Below are positions 1 to 5,131 of a DNA stretch of 6,027 bases, piece by piece. This DNA comes from DATKKK01 sp035542975 (GTDB lineage: Archaea > Thermoproteota > Bathyarchaeia > Bathyarchaeales > Bathycorpusculaceae), in contig DATKKK010000078.1 of the NCBI GenBank assembly GCA_035542975.1, positions 1 through 6,027 on the forward strand, read 5' to 3'. Position 1 is the stretch's first letter, and the number at the start of each line of letters is the position of its first letter. The notes beneath the pieces are model-generated. The model had not been told where the DNA came from. It searched no databases and saw nothing but the letters and a program-made list of their open reading frames with translations. A program made the position numbers and the translations under genes.

Positions 1-233
1 CAAATCATCCCACTTTTTAAGAAAAAACCAAACGACAGAGAACTCTTTAACCTTTCTTGTGAAACACTAATTAAACATTGTTTTTCCTGTTGTGTTTTCT
101 AGCTAGCTTCTCTATTCTTCTTTGTCCTTGAAAAGTAGTGCTCTTCCATGGTAATACGTTTCGTAGAACATACAAGATAACAGTGGACGTAGACGCTCCC
201 GTTTAGTTCTCGACGTTCTCTTGTTGATAAGTG
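1..233. other. Non-coding region downstream of the DUF401 gene
   Basis: No open frame here has a start, ribosome site and length I would defend. The best on the minus strand is a 19-codon ATG frame just past the DUF401 stop, without a Shine-Dalgarno site. On the plus strand there is only a 10-codon ATG frame near 149. The stretch is A/T-rich and probably serves as the 3' untranslated region and terminator zone of the minus-strand gene. What lies beyond base 1 cannot be seen. Confidence 0.5.
14..29 (-). terminator. Possible U-rich terminator of the DUF401 transcript
   Basis: Read on the minus strand this gives GGTTTTTTCTTAAAAAG, a run of six T's about 205 bases past the DUF401 stop. Archaeal transcription commonly ends at U-rich tracts without a strong hairpin. 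The distance from the stop is long and other T-rich stretches exist, so this is a weak call. Confidence 0.2.
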
Positions 234-1484
234 TCAGATTAGAAAATAGATTAGAAGCGTTGTTGTGAACGTGGCTATGAATGATGGGATTGCGTACTTG
301 TAGATTTTCTCAAGAGAACACTCAAAATAATCTGCAGTGAACGCCAAGCAAAGATGCGTCGGCGACATCACGTATCCTAAATAGGCGCTCATGTAAATCA
401 GTGAAGCCGTCTTAGGCGAGAGAGCGATTATTCCTCCTAGAATCGGCATGCTTATCGAAACTCCCCCCAGAGCAGAAGCAGTTAAGACTCCTGAGGCAGC
501 AGGAATGGCCGTCAGCAACAGAGTGCTGTCTATGCTTCCGTTTGCAGCAAACGTTTCAAAGATTCCTGGGATTTCTGTGGCTTTTATCACGCTTCCAAGC
601 AGGAAGGCACCGTAAGCTGCGAGTGTAATGCCGTATATTCCCCAGCTCTTGAAGGGTTTTGAAACAACTCTAAAACTTGGTTTGGAGATCGCGACTAAAA
701 CGAACACGCCCACGAACGTTGCGATAAGCACGTCTAGGCCTTGTTGTGATAAGTTGAAGCCAGCTAAACCTAGACTGATCGCTACGATTATTGTCACCAA
801 GATTGGCAAAAAAGCAGTTAAGAAACTTCTTAAATCAGAGGAGTTTGTTGAATCTTTTTTCTCCGATGCTTTTGGGTTTTTAGTTTTTGGGATTTTCCAG
901 AAGCCTATTGCGTATCCTACGATTATCATGACTATGACGACGGGTATCTGTCGCAAGATTATGGAGGCTATGCTTATTCCTGCGAGTGCAGCTGCAACTA
1001 TGAGCACTTGGCTAAGCGGGTAGATTGGAAAGATGGCGTGTCTGAACCAGAAGTTCACGTAAGCCTTCTTCTGGCGTTTAAGCCCTATTTTTTCGGCTTC
1101 GGCGTCCACGAGTGGAGCAGACATTAAGGCGCCGCCTGCCACTGGGAGAAAACCCATGACTGCAGGAAGAAGGCTTAGCACGATTTTTGGATTGTTGATT
1201 ATTCTGCTCAGGCTCTCGCTCAGTTGGTTGATGAGTTTGGTTTCCTTGTAGAGCTGGCTCAGCATCATTATGCCAAAGGTTGCTATAACAATTGAGACTG
1301 TGAGCACATCAAGAGTGGTGTCACGAATGACGGTTGGAATCTTCTCTAAGTCAACCGCAAGCAAAGCTAACAACAATGCAGTGGCGTTCAACGTTATGCC
1401 AAGGTTCACGCGTTTATACAGTAGTATACCGAGAAAAATGAATGAGATAGCTACTGCGATCAACGGGTTTTGGATAAACGCCAA
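234..1484 (-). CDS. DUF401 family integral membrane protein, putative transporter
   Basis: A 416-residue, highly hydrophobic protein that I assign to the DUF401 family (Pfam PF04165), common in archaea and some bacteria. The family has no established substrate and resembles ion-transporter-superfamily permeases, so a role as a secondary transporter in the cytoplasmic membrane is inference. Seen in the sequence: about 10-11 membrane segments (near 7-23, 27-44, 59-79, 101-118, 150-175, 178-197, 222-242, 248-266, 283-301, 321-345, 350-372, 398-416). A Pro/Gly-rich hairpin with FLPVAGGALMSAPLVD lies at 112-127, and a counterpart rich in small residues (PAASGVLTASALGG) lies at 328-341; such paired re-entrant loops fit an inverted-repeat permease fold. 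Conserved-looking YVNFWFRH (142-149) and PLSQ (156-159) follow the first hairpin, and SPTH...DYF lies near 374-387. A charged cytoplasmic loop (198-219) separates the halves. The TTG start is nearly forced, since an in-frame TGA lies two codons upstream; AAGGGA sits about nine bases ahead of it. Length suggests an intact gene. It diverges from the gene at 1589. Confidence 0.85.
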   Translation of the reverse strand: MAFIQNPLIAVAISFIFLGILLYKRVNLGITLNATALLLALLAVDLEKIPTVIRDTTLDVLTVSIVIATFGIMMLSQLYKETKLINQLSESLSRIINNPKIVLSLLPAVMGFLPVAGGALMSAPLVDAEAEKIGLKRQKKAYVNFWFRHAIFPIYPLSQVLIVAAALAGISIASIILRQIPVVIVMIIVGYAIGFWKIPKTKNPKASEKKDSTNSSDLRSFLTAFLPILVTIIVAISLGLAGFNLSQQGLDVLIATFVGVFVLVAISKPSFRVVSKPFKSWGIYGITLAAYGAFLLGSVIKATEIPGIFETFAANGSIDSTLLLTAIPAASGVLTASALGGVSISMPILGGIIALSPKTASLIYMSAYLGYVMSPTHLCLAFTADYFECSLEKIYKYAIPSFIATFTTTLLIYFLI

Positions 1485-1588
1485 AGGTCAAGCTTCCCTT
1501 TTCTTTGTTGAGGGCTTTGAGAAAGAGCAAAATACGCGTCAAACTCTTAATTCTTTTCCCTAAAATGCTGTAAGCGGATGGATGTGTT
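1485..1588. promoter_or_regulatory. Divergent intergenic promoter region
   Basis: These 104 bases separate the start codons of the leftward DUF401 gene and the rightward deoxyribosyltransferase-like gene, so both promoters should lie here. TCTTAATTCTT around 1544-1554 is A/T-rich and could act as a TATA-like element for the rightward gene with a short leader. CCTAAAATG around 1559-1566 would instead give a nearly leaderless transcript. On the minus strand GAATTAAGAG overlaps the first element. No clear operator palindrome is visible. The exact TATA assignment is uncertain. Confidence 0.45.
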
Positions 1589-1999
1589 ATGGCGAAGAAA
1601 GTGTTTGTTTCAGGACCGATTCAAGGAATGGAAACTGAACAGTCGTACAGGGATGTCATTCGCGAGGTTTGTGTTCACTCGGGTTTTGAGGTTGTTGATC
1701 CTTGGGAGCGTGAGAAAGTTTTGTATTGTGGTTCTGATCTTGATTGGTGGAGTAGGGTTCCAGCGGCTGATTTTATAGATAGAGATTTGGAAGATATTAG
1801 AAATTGTAATGTTTTGGTTGCATATTTGCCGAAGCTTTCAGCCGGAACGTGTATGGAGCTTTTCTATGCTAAACAAGTGGGAAAGAAGACGGTGTGCATA
1901 TGCATGATTGACAACCCTAGTCCATGGATAGTCGTTCACTCTGACATAATAATCGGTGCAATTTGGGAGCTTGAAGATACTCTGAAATATCGTTTATGA
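1589..1999 (+). CDS. Nucleoside 2-deoxyribosyltransferase-like protein
   Basis: A 136-residue soluble cytoplasmic protein of the nucleoside 2-deoxyribosyltransferase (PF05014)/DUF4406-like fold. Characterised members move or hydrolyse the deoxyribosyl group of nucleosides or nucleotides through a catalytic glutamate, usually in salvage or clean-up of the nucleotide pool. Visible hallmarks: a beta strand leading into SGPIQG (8-13), DPWE (37-40), a DLEDI helix (66-70) ahead of NVLVAYLP (74-81), SAGTCMELFYA (84-94) with E90 as the expected nucleophile, and SPW...HSD (111-119) towards the C-terminus. Length matches the family (about 130-160). The ATG follows GGATGG at 1577-1582, a modest Shine-Dalgarno site. 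C73, C88, C103 and C105 are unusual extras. The exact reaction and substrate cannot be told from sequence; a DUF4406-type protein with no known activity is the main alternative. Its stop overlaps (ATGA) a doubtful 54-codon frame. Confidence 0.75.
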   Translation: MAKKVFVSGPIQGMETEQSYRDVIREVCVHSGFEVVDPWEREKVLYCGSDLDWWSRVPAADFIDRDLEDIRNCNVLVAYLPKLSAGTCMELFYAKQVGKKTVCICMIDNPSPWIVVHSDIIIGAIWELEDTLKYRL

Positions 2000-2160
2000 A
2001 TAAACTCGCATGCAGTTTATCTCCTTCGAAAAATCGTTCGCTTTCTGAAGCACTCAACACTATCTCTTTTCTGGCGTTTATAGTCGCACTCTGTATTTTC
2101 AATGATTATTTTATTTTCATAAAGTTTAATGTTCACATCTTTTACTTCGCTTTTACCTGA
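1996..2160 (+). CDS. Doubtful small membrane ORF overlapping the upstream stop
   Basis: The ATG at 1996 overlaps the preceding stop in an ATGA junction, as in translationally coupled gene pairs. The 54-residue frame has a polar start, then a hydrophobic run (about residues 23-40) and an aromatic-rich end. Against it: no Shine-Dalgarno site of its own, the T-rich DNA makes hydrophobic frames likely by chance, and the frame runs through the A/T element that looks like the promoter of the next small gene. I do not recognise the product. Probably chance, but the junction is worth recording. Confidence 0.18.
   Translation: MNKLACSLSPSKNRSLSEALNTISFLAFIVALCIFNDYFIFIKFNVHIFYFAFT
2121..2130 (+). promoter_or_regulatory. 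Putative BRE/TATA element for the acidic microprotein gene
   Basis: AAAGTTTAAT resembles an archaeal purine-rich BRE followed by a TATA box. Initiation about 25 bases downstream would fall near 2152, giving a leader of about 30 bases that contains the strong ribosome site at 2169. The surrounding DNA (2100-2130) is very A/T-rich, so exact placement is approximate. Confidence 0.4.
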
Positions 2161-2168
2161 GATTTGAA

Positions 2169-2176
2169 GGTGGTGA
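2169..2176 (+). promoter_or_regulatory. Strong Shine-Dalgarno site GGTGGTGA
   Basis: GGTGGTGA differs at one base from the archaeal consensus GGAGGTGA and is spaced six bases from the ATG at 2183. It is the best ribosome site in the window and the main reason for calling the short frame downstream a gene. Confidence 0.6.
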
Positions 2177-2182
2177 AAAATT

Positions 2183-2254
2183 ATGTTTGAGGAATCTGAA
2201 AGCTGGGATGAAGAAGAAGATTGGGACGAAGAAGCCGAAGAACAAGAAGAATAG
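2183..2254 (+). CDS. Acidic 23-residue microprotein
   Basis: A complete ATG-to-TAG frame of 23 codons. The peptide is almost entirely acidic: 13 of 23 residues are Asp or Glu and there is no Lys or Arg. Its core is an approximate repeat, SWDEEE then DWDEEA, with two tryptophans six residues apart. There is no membrane segment or cysteine. I do not recognise it. A peptide of this kind could act as a decoy or tail for a basic partner (DNA/RNA-binding protein, ribosome, chromatin); that is inference only. Support for it being a gene comes from the signals around it: a TATA-like element at 2121, GGTGGTGA at ideal spacing, and an inverted repeat at its end. The minus-strand serine-rich frame over the same bases is the shadow of the GAA/GAT codons. 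It stands alone, 228 bases ahead of the sugar dehydrogenase, which has its own promoter. Confidence 0.5.
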   Translation: MFEESESWDEEEDWDEEAEEQEE

Positions 2255-2310
2255 AAGAAAATCAAAGAGGCTTATGTTCAGGCGTATTCTCCATATCGTT
2301 TTCTTCTATT
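2250..2310 (+). repeat. 12-bp perfect inverted repeat spanning the microprotein stop
   Basis: The left arm AATAGAAGAAAA (2250-2261) is an exact reverse complement of the right arm TTTTCTTCTATT (2299-2310), around a 37-base loop. G-U pairs are possible at the inner edge (T2262/G2298) and the outer edge (G2249/T2311), plus A2248/T2312. The left arm contains the TAG stop; the right arm is T-rich. In RNA it would be an A-U-rich stem, fitting a transcription end or 3' stabilising structure, though a palindromic protein-binding site is also possible. Confidence 0.5.
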
Positions 2311-2488
2311 TTCGCTTCAACTCATCTCATTCGCAGGTTATACGATGTCATCCTGATGGCGAGTAAAACGCCCAAAAAAGACCTTTTTCCTCACGAATAG
2401 AGCTGAGCTACTTGTAGAAAGCATAACGTGCGCTGCATGACGTTTATATTAAGAGCAAACACAATGATGCCCTGTAGGAGTGTGTTCT
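2255..2488. other. Intergenic region between microprotein and sugar dehydrogenase
   Basis: Beyond the inverted repeat this contains a short hairpin (GGCG, 7-base loop, CGCC at 2358-2372) followed by CTTTTT at 2383, a weak candidate terminator, and then the promoter of the dehydrogenase gene. A 14-codon ATG frame at 2356 has no ribosome site. No further gene is supported. Confidence 0.4.
2443..2450 (+). promoter_or_regulatory. TATA box of the sugar dehydrogenase gene
   Basis: TTTATATT is a near-consensus archaeal TATA box. Initiation about 25-27 bases downstream falls around 2470, leaving a short leader that just includes AGGAG at 2476-2480. This geometry favours the GTG at 2489 as the start. 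Confidence 0.6.
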
Positions 2489-4105
2489 GTGAAGCCTAGA
2501 TTGTTAGTTGCACTTGCAACAATCTCTGTTTCAGCACTGATTGTTTCAGGTCTGCTTATGCTGTGGCTGGGTTCGCGATCAAATGCTGCTATTCAAAACC
2601 ACTATGCTGTGGAAGTGGCTTTTCCAAACCTTGTTTTTGATGCCCCTGTTGGGATATACAATGCTGGAGACGGCAGCAACAGATTGTTCGTGGTTGAGCA
2701 AGCTGGGTTAATCAAAGTTTTCGAAGATTCTACAAACGCAACTGTTGACCATATTTTCTTGGATATCAGGAGCAAAGTGCTTTATGGAGATGAAATGGGG
2801 TTGCTAGGACTAGCGTTCCACCCAAGCTTTTCTGAGAACGGTTACTTTTACGTCGACTACGTTACCGACAATCCACGCAGATCTATAATCTCTCGTTTTT
2901 CAGTGCTGCACGACAACCCGAACACTGCAGATATAAACAGCGAATTTATTTTGATGCAAATCGAACAGCCATATCCGAACCATAAAGGGGGACAATTAGC
3001 CTTTGGACCTGACGGCTATCTTTACATTGCTTTAGGCGATGGTGGAGGCGCAGGCGATCCTTTAGGTAACGGACAAAACCTATCTACATTGTTGGGTTCT
3101 ATTCTTCGCATCAACGTTAACCAAGCCGCTGGAGGCTTAAACTACACTATCCCTGTTGACAACCCATTCGTTGGAAACACAAATGGATACAGGGAGGAGA
3201 TTTATGCTTATGGCTTGCGGAATCCTTGGCGTTTCAGTTTTGACTCTGCTACCGAATGGTTGTGGGCGGGAGATGTTGGTCAAGACAGAATTGAAGAGAT
3301 TGACATAATCGAAAGTGGAAAGAATTACGGTTGGAACATAATGGAGGGCAGCCTATGCTACTCTCCTTCATCAGGCTGCAATCAAACTGGTCTTACGCTT
3401 CCAATATGGGAGTACAATCATAGTCTAGGAGACGCCGTGATTGGAGGATTTGTTTATCACGGGTTAGCCTTGCCAGAACTCGCTGGCAAATACGTGTATG
3501 GAGATTATGGAAGTGGAAGAATCTGGGCGTTGCAGTACGACGGAACAAGCAAACCTGTCAATACAGAACTTGTTGACACAGATCTGAATATTCCCTCGTT
3601 TGGACAAGACGAGAATAATGATCTTTTCTTCTGCGCCTTTGATGGCAGAATCTACCAGTTGACCATAGACGATATTTCGCCAGTTATTGGCAATCCCTCT
3701 TATACGCCTCAGGACCCGACGCCAAATCAGCAAGTGAAAGTCACCGTAAACGTGACCGACGATTTGAGCGGCGTGCGAGAAGTCATTCTGTCATATGCCA
3801 CTGATGATTCATGGGCGAATGTGACCATGACACCAAGTGGAGGCGATGCGTATGCTGCCAACATTACGTCCATGTCGTTTCAAACTACCGTGCATTACAT
3901 GATAATAGCTTACGATAACTCTAACAACACTAGTGTAAACGACAATTCAGGCTCTTTCTACAGTTACACCGTCATACCTGAGTTCCAACTATCCGCTATG
4001 TTGTTGCTGACTCTGGTAGTCATTAGCTTTGTAGTGTTGTGCCAAAGGAGGCAAAAGACAAAAAGATCTGGTATGTATACAAGTGCCCGGACAAATTCGA
4101 AATAG
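2489..4105 (+). CDS. Surface-anchored PQQ-dependent sugar dehydrogenase (GSDH family)
   Basis: An exported six-bladed beta-propeller oxidoreductase of the glucose/sorbosone dehydrogenase family (PF07995). Known members, including one from Pyrobaculum aerophilum, oxidise aldoses to lactones with PQQ and calcium. Order of parts (538-residue form): signal peptide with basic start and hydrophobic core (about 4-28); propeller (about 39-393); Ig/FN3-like domain (about 397-495); PEF motif (497-499); membrane helix (about 501-518); basic tail. Family motifs: GDEMGLLGLAFHP near 100-112, NHKGGQLAFGPDGYLY (164-179) with H165 as the likely catalytic base, GDGGG (183-187), YGLRNPWR (241-248), AGDVGQ (260-265), NYGW (279-282), GGFVYHG (319-325) and GDYGSGRIW (338-346). 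Bacterial relatives usually have VYRG where this has VYHG. More than eight N-X-S/T sequons suggest glycosylation. The GTG at 2489 lies eight bases after AGGAG; a GTG at 2480 overlaps that site and is less likely. Sugar substrate and electron acceptor are unknown, and no PQQ synthesis gene is in view. Confidence 0.85.
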   Translation: MKPRLLVALATISVSALIVSGLLMLWLGSRSNAAIQNHYAVEVAFPNLVFDAPVGIYNAGDGSNRLFVVEQAGLIKVFEDSTNATVDHIFLDIRSKVLYGDEMGLLGLAFHPSFSENGYFYVDYVTDNPRRSIISRFSVLHDNPNTADINSEFILMQIEQPYPNHKGGQLAFGPDGYLYIALGDGGGAGDPLGNGQNLSTLLGSILRINVNQAAGGLNYTIPVDNPFVGNTNGYREEIYAYGLRNPWRFSFDSATEWLWAGDVGQDRIEEIDIIESGKNYGWNIMEGSLCYSPSSGCNQTGLTLPIWEYNHSLGDAVIGGFVYHGLALPELAGKYVYGDYGSGRIWALQYDGTSKPVNTELVDTDLNIPSFGQDENNDLFFCAFDGRIYQLTIDDISPVIGNPSYTPQDPTPNQQVKVTVNVTDDLSGVREVILSYATDDSWANVTMTPSGGDAYAANITSMSFQTTVHYMIIAYDNSNNTSVNDNSGSFYSYTVIPEFQLSAMLLLTLVVISFVVLCQRRQKTKRSGMYTSARTNSK

Positions 4106-4152
4106 AGCGCGTAGTTGAGTAAAACGCAAATCTAAAAGCACGATATGCGACT

Positions 4153-4159
4153 AATATAT
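4153..4159 (+). promoter_or_regulatory. TATA-like element of the zinc-ribbon gene
   Basis: AATATAT within CTAATATATC is a plausible archaeal TATA box. Initiation would fall near 4180, about 25 bases before the TTG start, leaving a short leader with ATGAGG (4191-4196) as ribosome site. The gene therefore looks separately transcribed from the dehydrogenase that ends at 4105. Confidence 0.45.
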
Positions 4160-4204
4160 CTGTTTACGTAAATCACATTCAAGAATAAACATGAGGCACA
4201 AAGC

Positions 4205-4795
4205 TTGAGTTCAGGGCGGCGAGGAAGACCACGAAAGTTTGAATGGATCGAATTCAAGGAACTCGCGGAAAACTATTCGCCAGAAGCGCAATTCTTGAAA
4301 CTAGCAAGCGTAAACAATCCTTCGATAGCGAATCTAACAGCCTCAGGTTGCCCTCAATGCTCAAGCAAGAGCTTCAGACTGCGTCATGACAAAAAGCACA
4401 ACAACATACGCTTCTACTGTTCAGAATGCAAGTATGAAACTTCGTTTCACATTAGGAAACCGCCAAAGAATGAGCTTCAAGTGATAAGCATCTACGATAA
4501 GAAAGGCATGCTTGTTGACGAAAAGCTCGTAGACACATTTCACGAGCCAACCAAGCGAGAAAAATTTGACGCAGCTGTACTGAGGACAGAGCAGAAACTA
4601 GATTTGGGTGGAGAATGGTTTGATGGCGGTTCAGGAATCAGCTCACAGAGTCGCTATCTAACTCGAGAAGAGGCGCTTGAACTCATCGCAAGAAGAAAAA
4701 TGAGAGCCCAAATTGAAGCAACGCTAAGAGAAATCGAAGATATAGAGAAAGATGACCGCTTGGCATCTTTCGAAGCAGATGTCTCTACAGACTGA
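4205..4795 (+). CDS. AT-hook and zinc-ribbon protein, putative DNA-binding
   Basis: A 196-residue soluble protein with no family I can name. Visible parts: an AT-hook-like motif RRGRPRK (5-11), which in known proteins binds the minor groove of A/T-rich DNA; a four-cysteine zinc ribbon with CPQC (49-52) and CSEC (72-75), 19 residues between the pairs, followed by YETSFHIRK as in many archaeal zinc ribbons; a middle region (90-150) with a Gly/Ser-rich stretch DGGSGISS; and a charged helix (153-185, TREEALELIARRKMRAQI) that could be a coiled coil. A nucleoid or transcription-associated role is inference. The TTG start is chosen because ATGAGG lies eight bases upstream and the AT-hook begins at once; the nearby ATG at 4191 is in another frame and stops after five codons. 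The alternative is a transposon-derived zinc-ribbon protein, but no transposase domain or inverted repeats are visible. The TGA stop lies inside copy 1 of a direct repeat. Confidence 0.7.
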   Translation: MSSGRRGRPRKFEWIEFKELAENYSPEAQFLKLASVNNPSIANLTASGCPQCSSKSFRLRHDKKHNNIRFYCSECKYETSFHIRKPPKNELQVISIYDKKGMLVDEKLVDTFHEPTKREKFDAAVLRTEQKLDLGGEWFDGGSGISSQSRYLTREEALELIARRKMRAQIEATLREIEDIEKDDRLASFEADVSTD

Positions 4796-4830
4796 TTTTC
4801 TGTAATATAGGTGAGGAAGGAACTTATTTT
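4792..4830 (+). repeat. Direct repeat copy 1 (39 bp)
   Basis: Matches 5093-5131 at 33 of 39 positions without gaps, beginning with 13 identical bases CTGATTTTCTGTA that include a TGA stop (here that of the zinc-ribbon gene). The match stops abruptly on both sides. The repeat joins a stop codon, a T-rich stretch and a RTGAGGAARGAA segment that could be a start codon or a ribosome site. Confidence 0.65.
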
Positions 4831-4882
4831 ATTGCGTCAAGCGCGCCGCGAGAATTTTAGTAAGACGTACAACGAGGCATAA
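4811..4882 (+). CDS. Possible 23-codon ORF starting inside direct repeat copy 1
   Basis: A GTG-to-TAA frame giving a basic peptide beginning VRKELILLRQARRE. It is listed because the matching frame in the other repeat copy begins MRKEIIF: the differences within the repeat are GTG/ATG at the start, a silent Lys change and Leu/Ile, the pattern expected of a shared coding start. It ends three bases before the next frame at 4886, whose GAGG ribosome site lies in its last codons. There is no ribosome site ahead of the GTG, and GGTGAGG could itself be a Shine-Dalgarno site. Product unknown. Confidence 0.2.
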   Translation: MRKELILLRQARRENFSKTYNEA

Positions 4883-4885
4883 CTA

Positions 4886-4996
4886 ATGAGCAGACGTTTT
4901 TTTGATAGGGTGGAATGCGGTGGTTGTATCTATAAGAGCAGCAGCTACTGCTGGGGACAGTGCCCCTACAACGTCTGGAAGAAAGAAGCATTCTAG
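4886..4996 (+). CDS. Cys-rich 36-residue microprotein
   Basis: An ATG-to-TAG frame preceded by GAGG at 4874-4877, eight bases before the start. The peptide has a basic beginning (MSRRFFDR) and then four cysteines in the pattern C-x2-C-x7-C-x3-C (CGGC at 11-14, CWGQC at 22-26), followed by PYNVWKK. This spacing could hold zinc or an iron-sulfur cluster. I recognise no family. A longer frame over the same bases (4902-5096, TTG start, 64 residues) lacks a ribosome site and looks less protein-like. It shares a Cys-Pro-Tyr turn with the small Cys-rich protein at 5511. Regulation and partner are unknown; it may be co-transcribed with the tiny frame ending at 4882. Confidence 0.4.
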   Translation: MSRRFFDRVECGGCIYKSSSYCWGQCPYNVWKKEAF

Positions 4997-5092
4997 TGCG
5001 CGCCATTTTGATATCGTGACATGTACAAGTCACTATACAGAGACATATACCGTAGAGAAACACAAAGATGCAAAGGTGCACGCGCTGCTATG

Positions 5093-5131
5093 CTGATTTT
5101 CTGTATGATAGATGAGGAAAGAAATCATTTT
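5093..5131 (+). repeat. Direct repeat copy 2 (39 bp)
   Basis: Second copy of the element at 4792-4830, exactly 301 bases further on. The six differences are at offsets 14, 15, 20, 28, 32 and 34. Here the embedded start reads ATG (5112) and leads into a 76-codon frame. Confidence 0.65.

Noticed and set aside
628..1563. Plus-strand frames inside the DUF401 gene (131 and 97 codons)
   Set aside because: They are antisense shadows of a long conserved membrane protein and lack ribosome sites.
1917..2265. Two minus-strand frames (61 and 82 codons) with fairly protein-like composition over 2017-2180
   Set aside because: They would overlap the deoxyribosyltransferase-like gene tail and the acidic microprotein gene. 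The serine-rich start of the longer one is the complement of GAA/GAT codons, and neither has a good ribosome site.
2356..2400. 14-codon ATG frame (MASKTPKKDLFPHE)
   Set aside because: No Shine-Dalgarno site and too short to judge; it lies in the gap before the dehydrogenase promoter.
4902..5096. 64-codon TTG frame ending in repeat copy 2
   Set aside because: No ribosome site, low-complexity Ala/Thr/Ser composition, and overlap with the better-supported Cys-rich frame at 4886. A faint resemblance of its end to that of the zinc-ribbon protein was too weak to claim.
4792..5131. C/D box small RNA suggested by CTGA followed by RTGAGGA in both repeat copies
   Set aside because: RTGAGGA differs from the C box RTGATGA, no second CTGA lies at guide-length distance, and flanking terminal pairing is absent.
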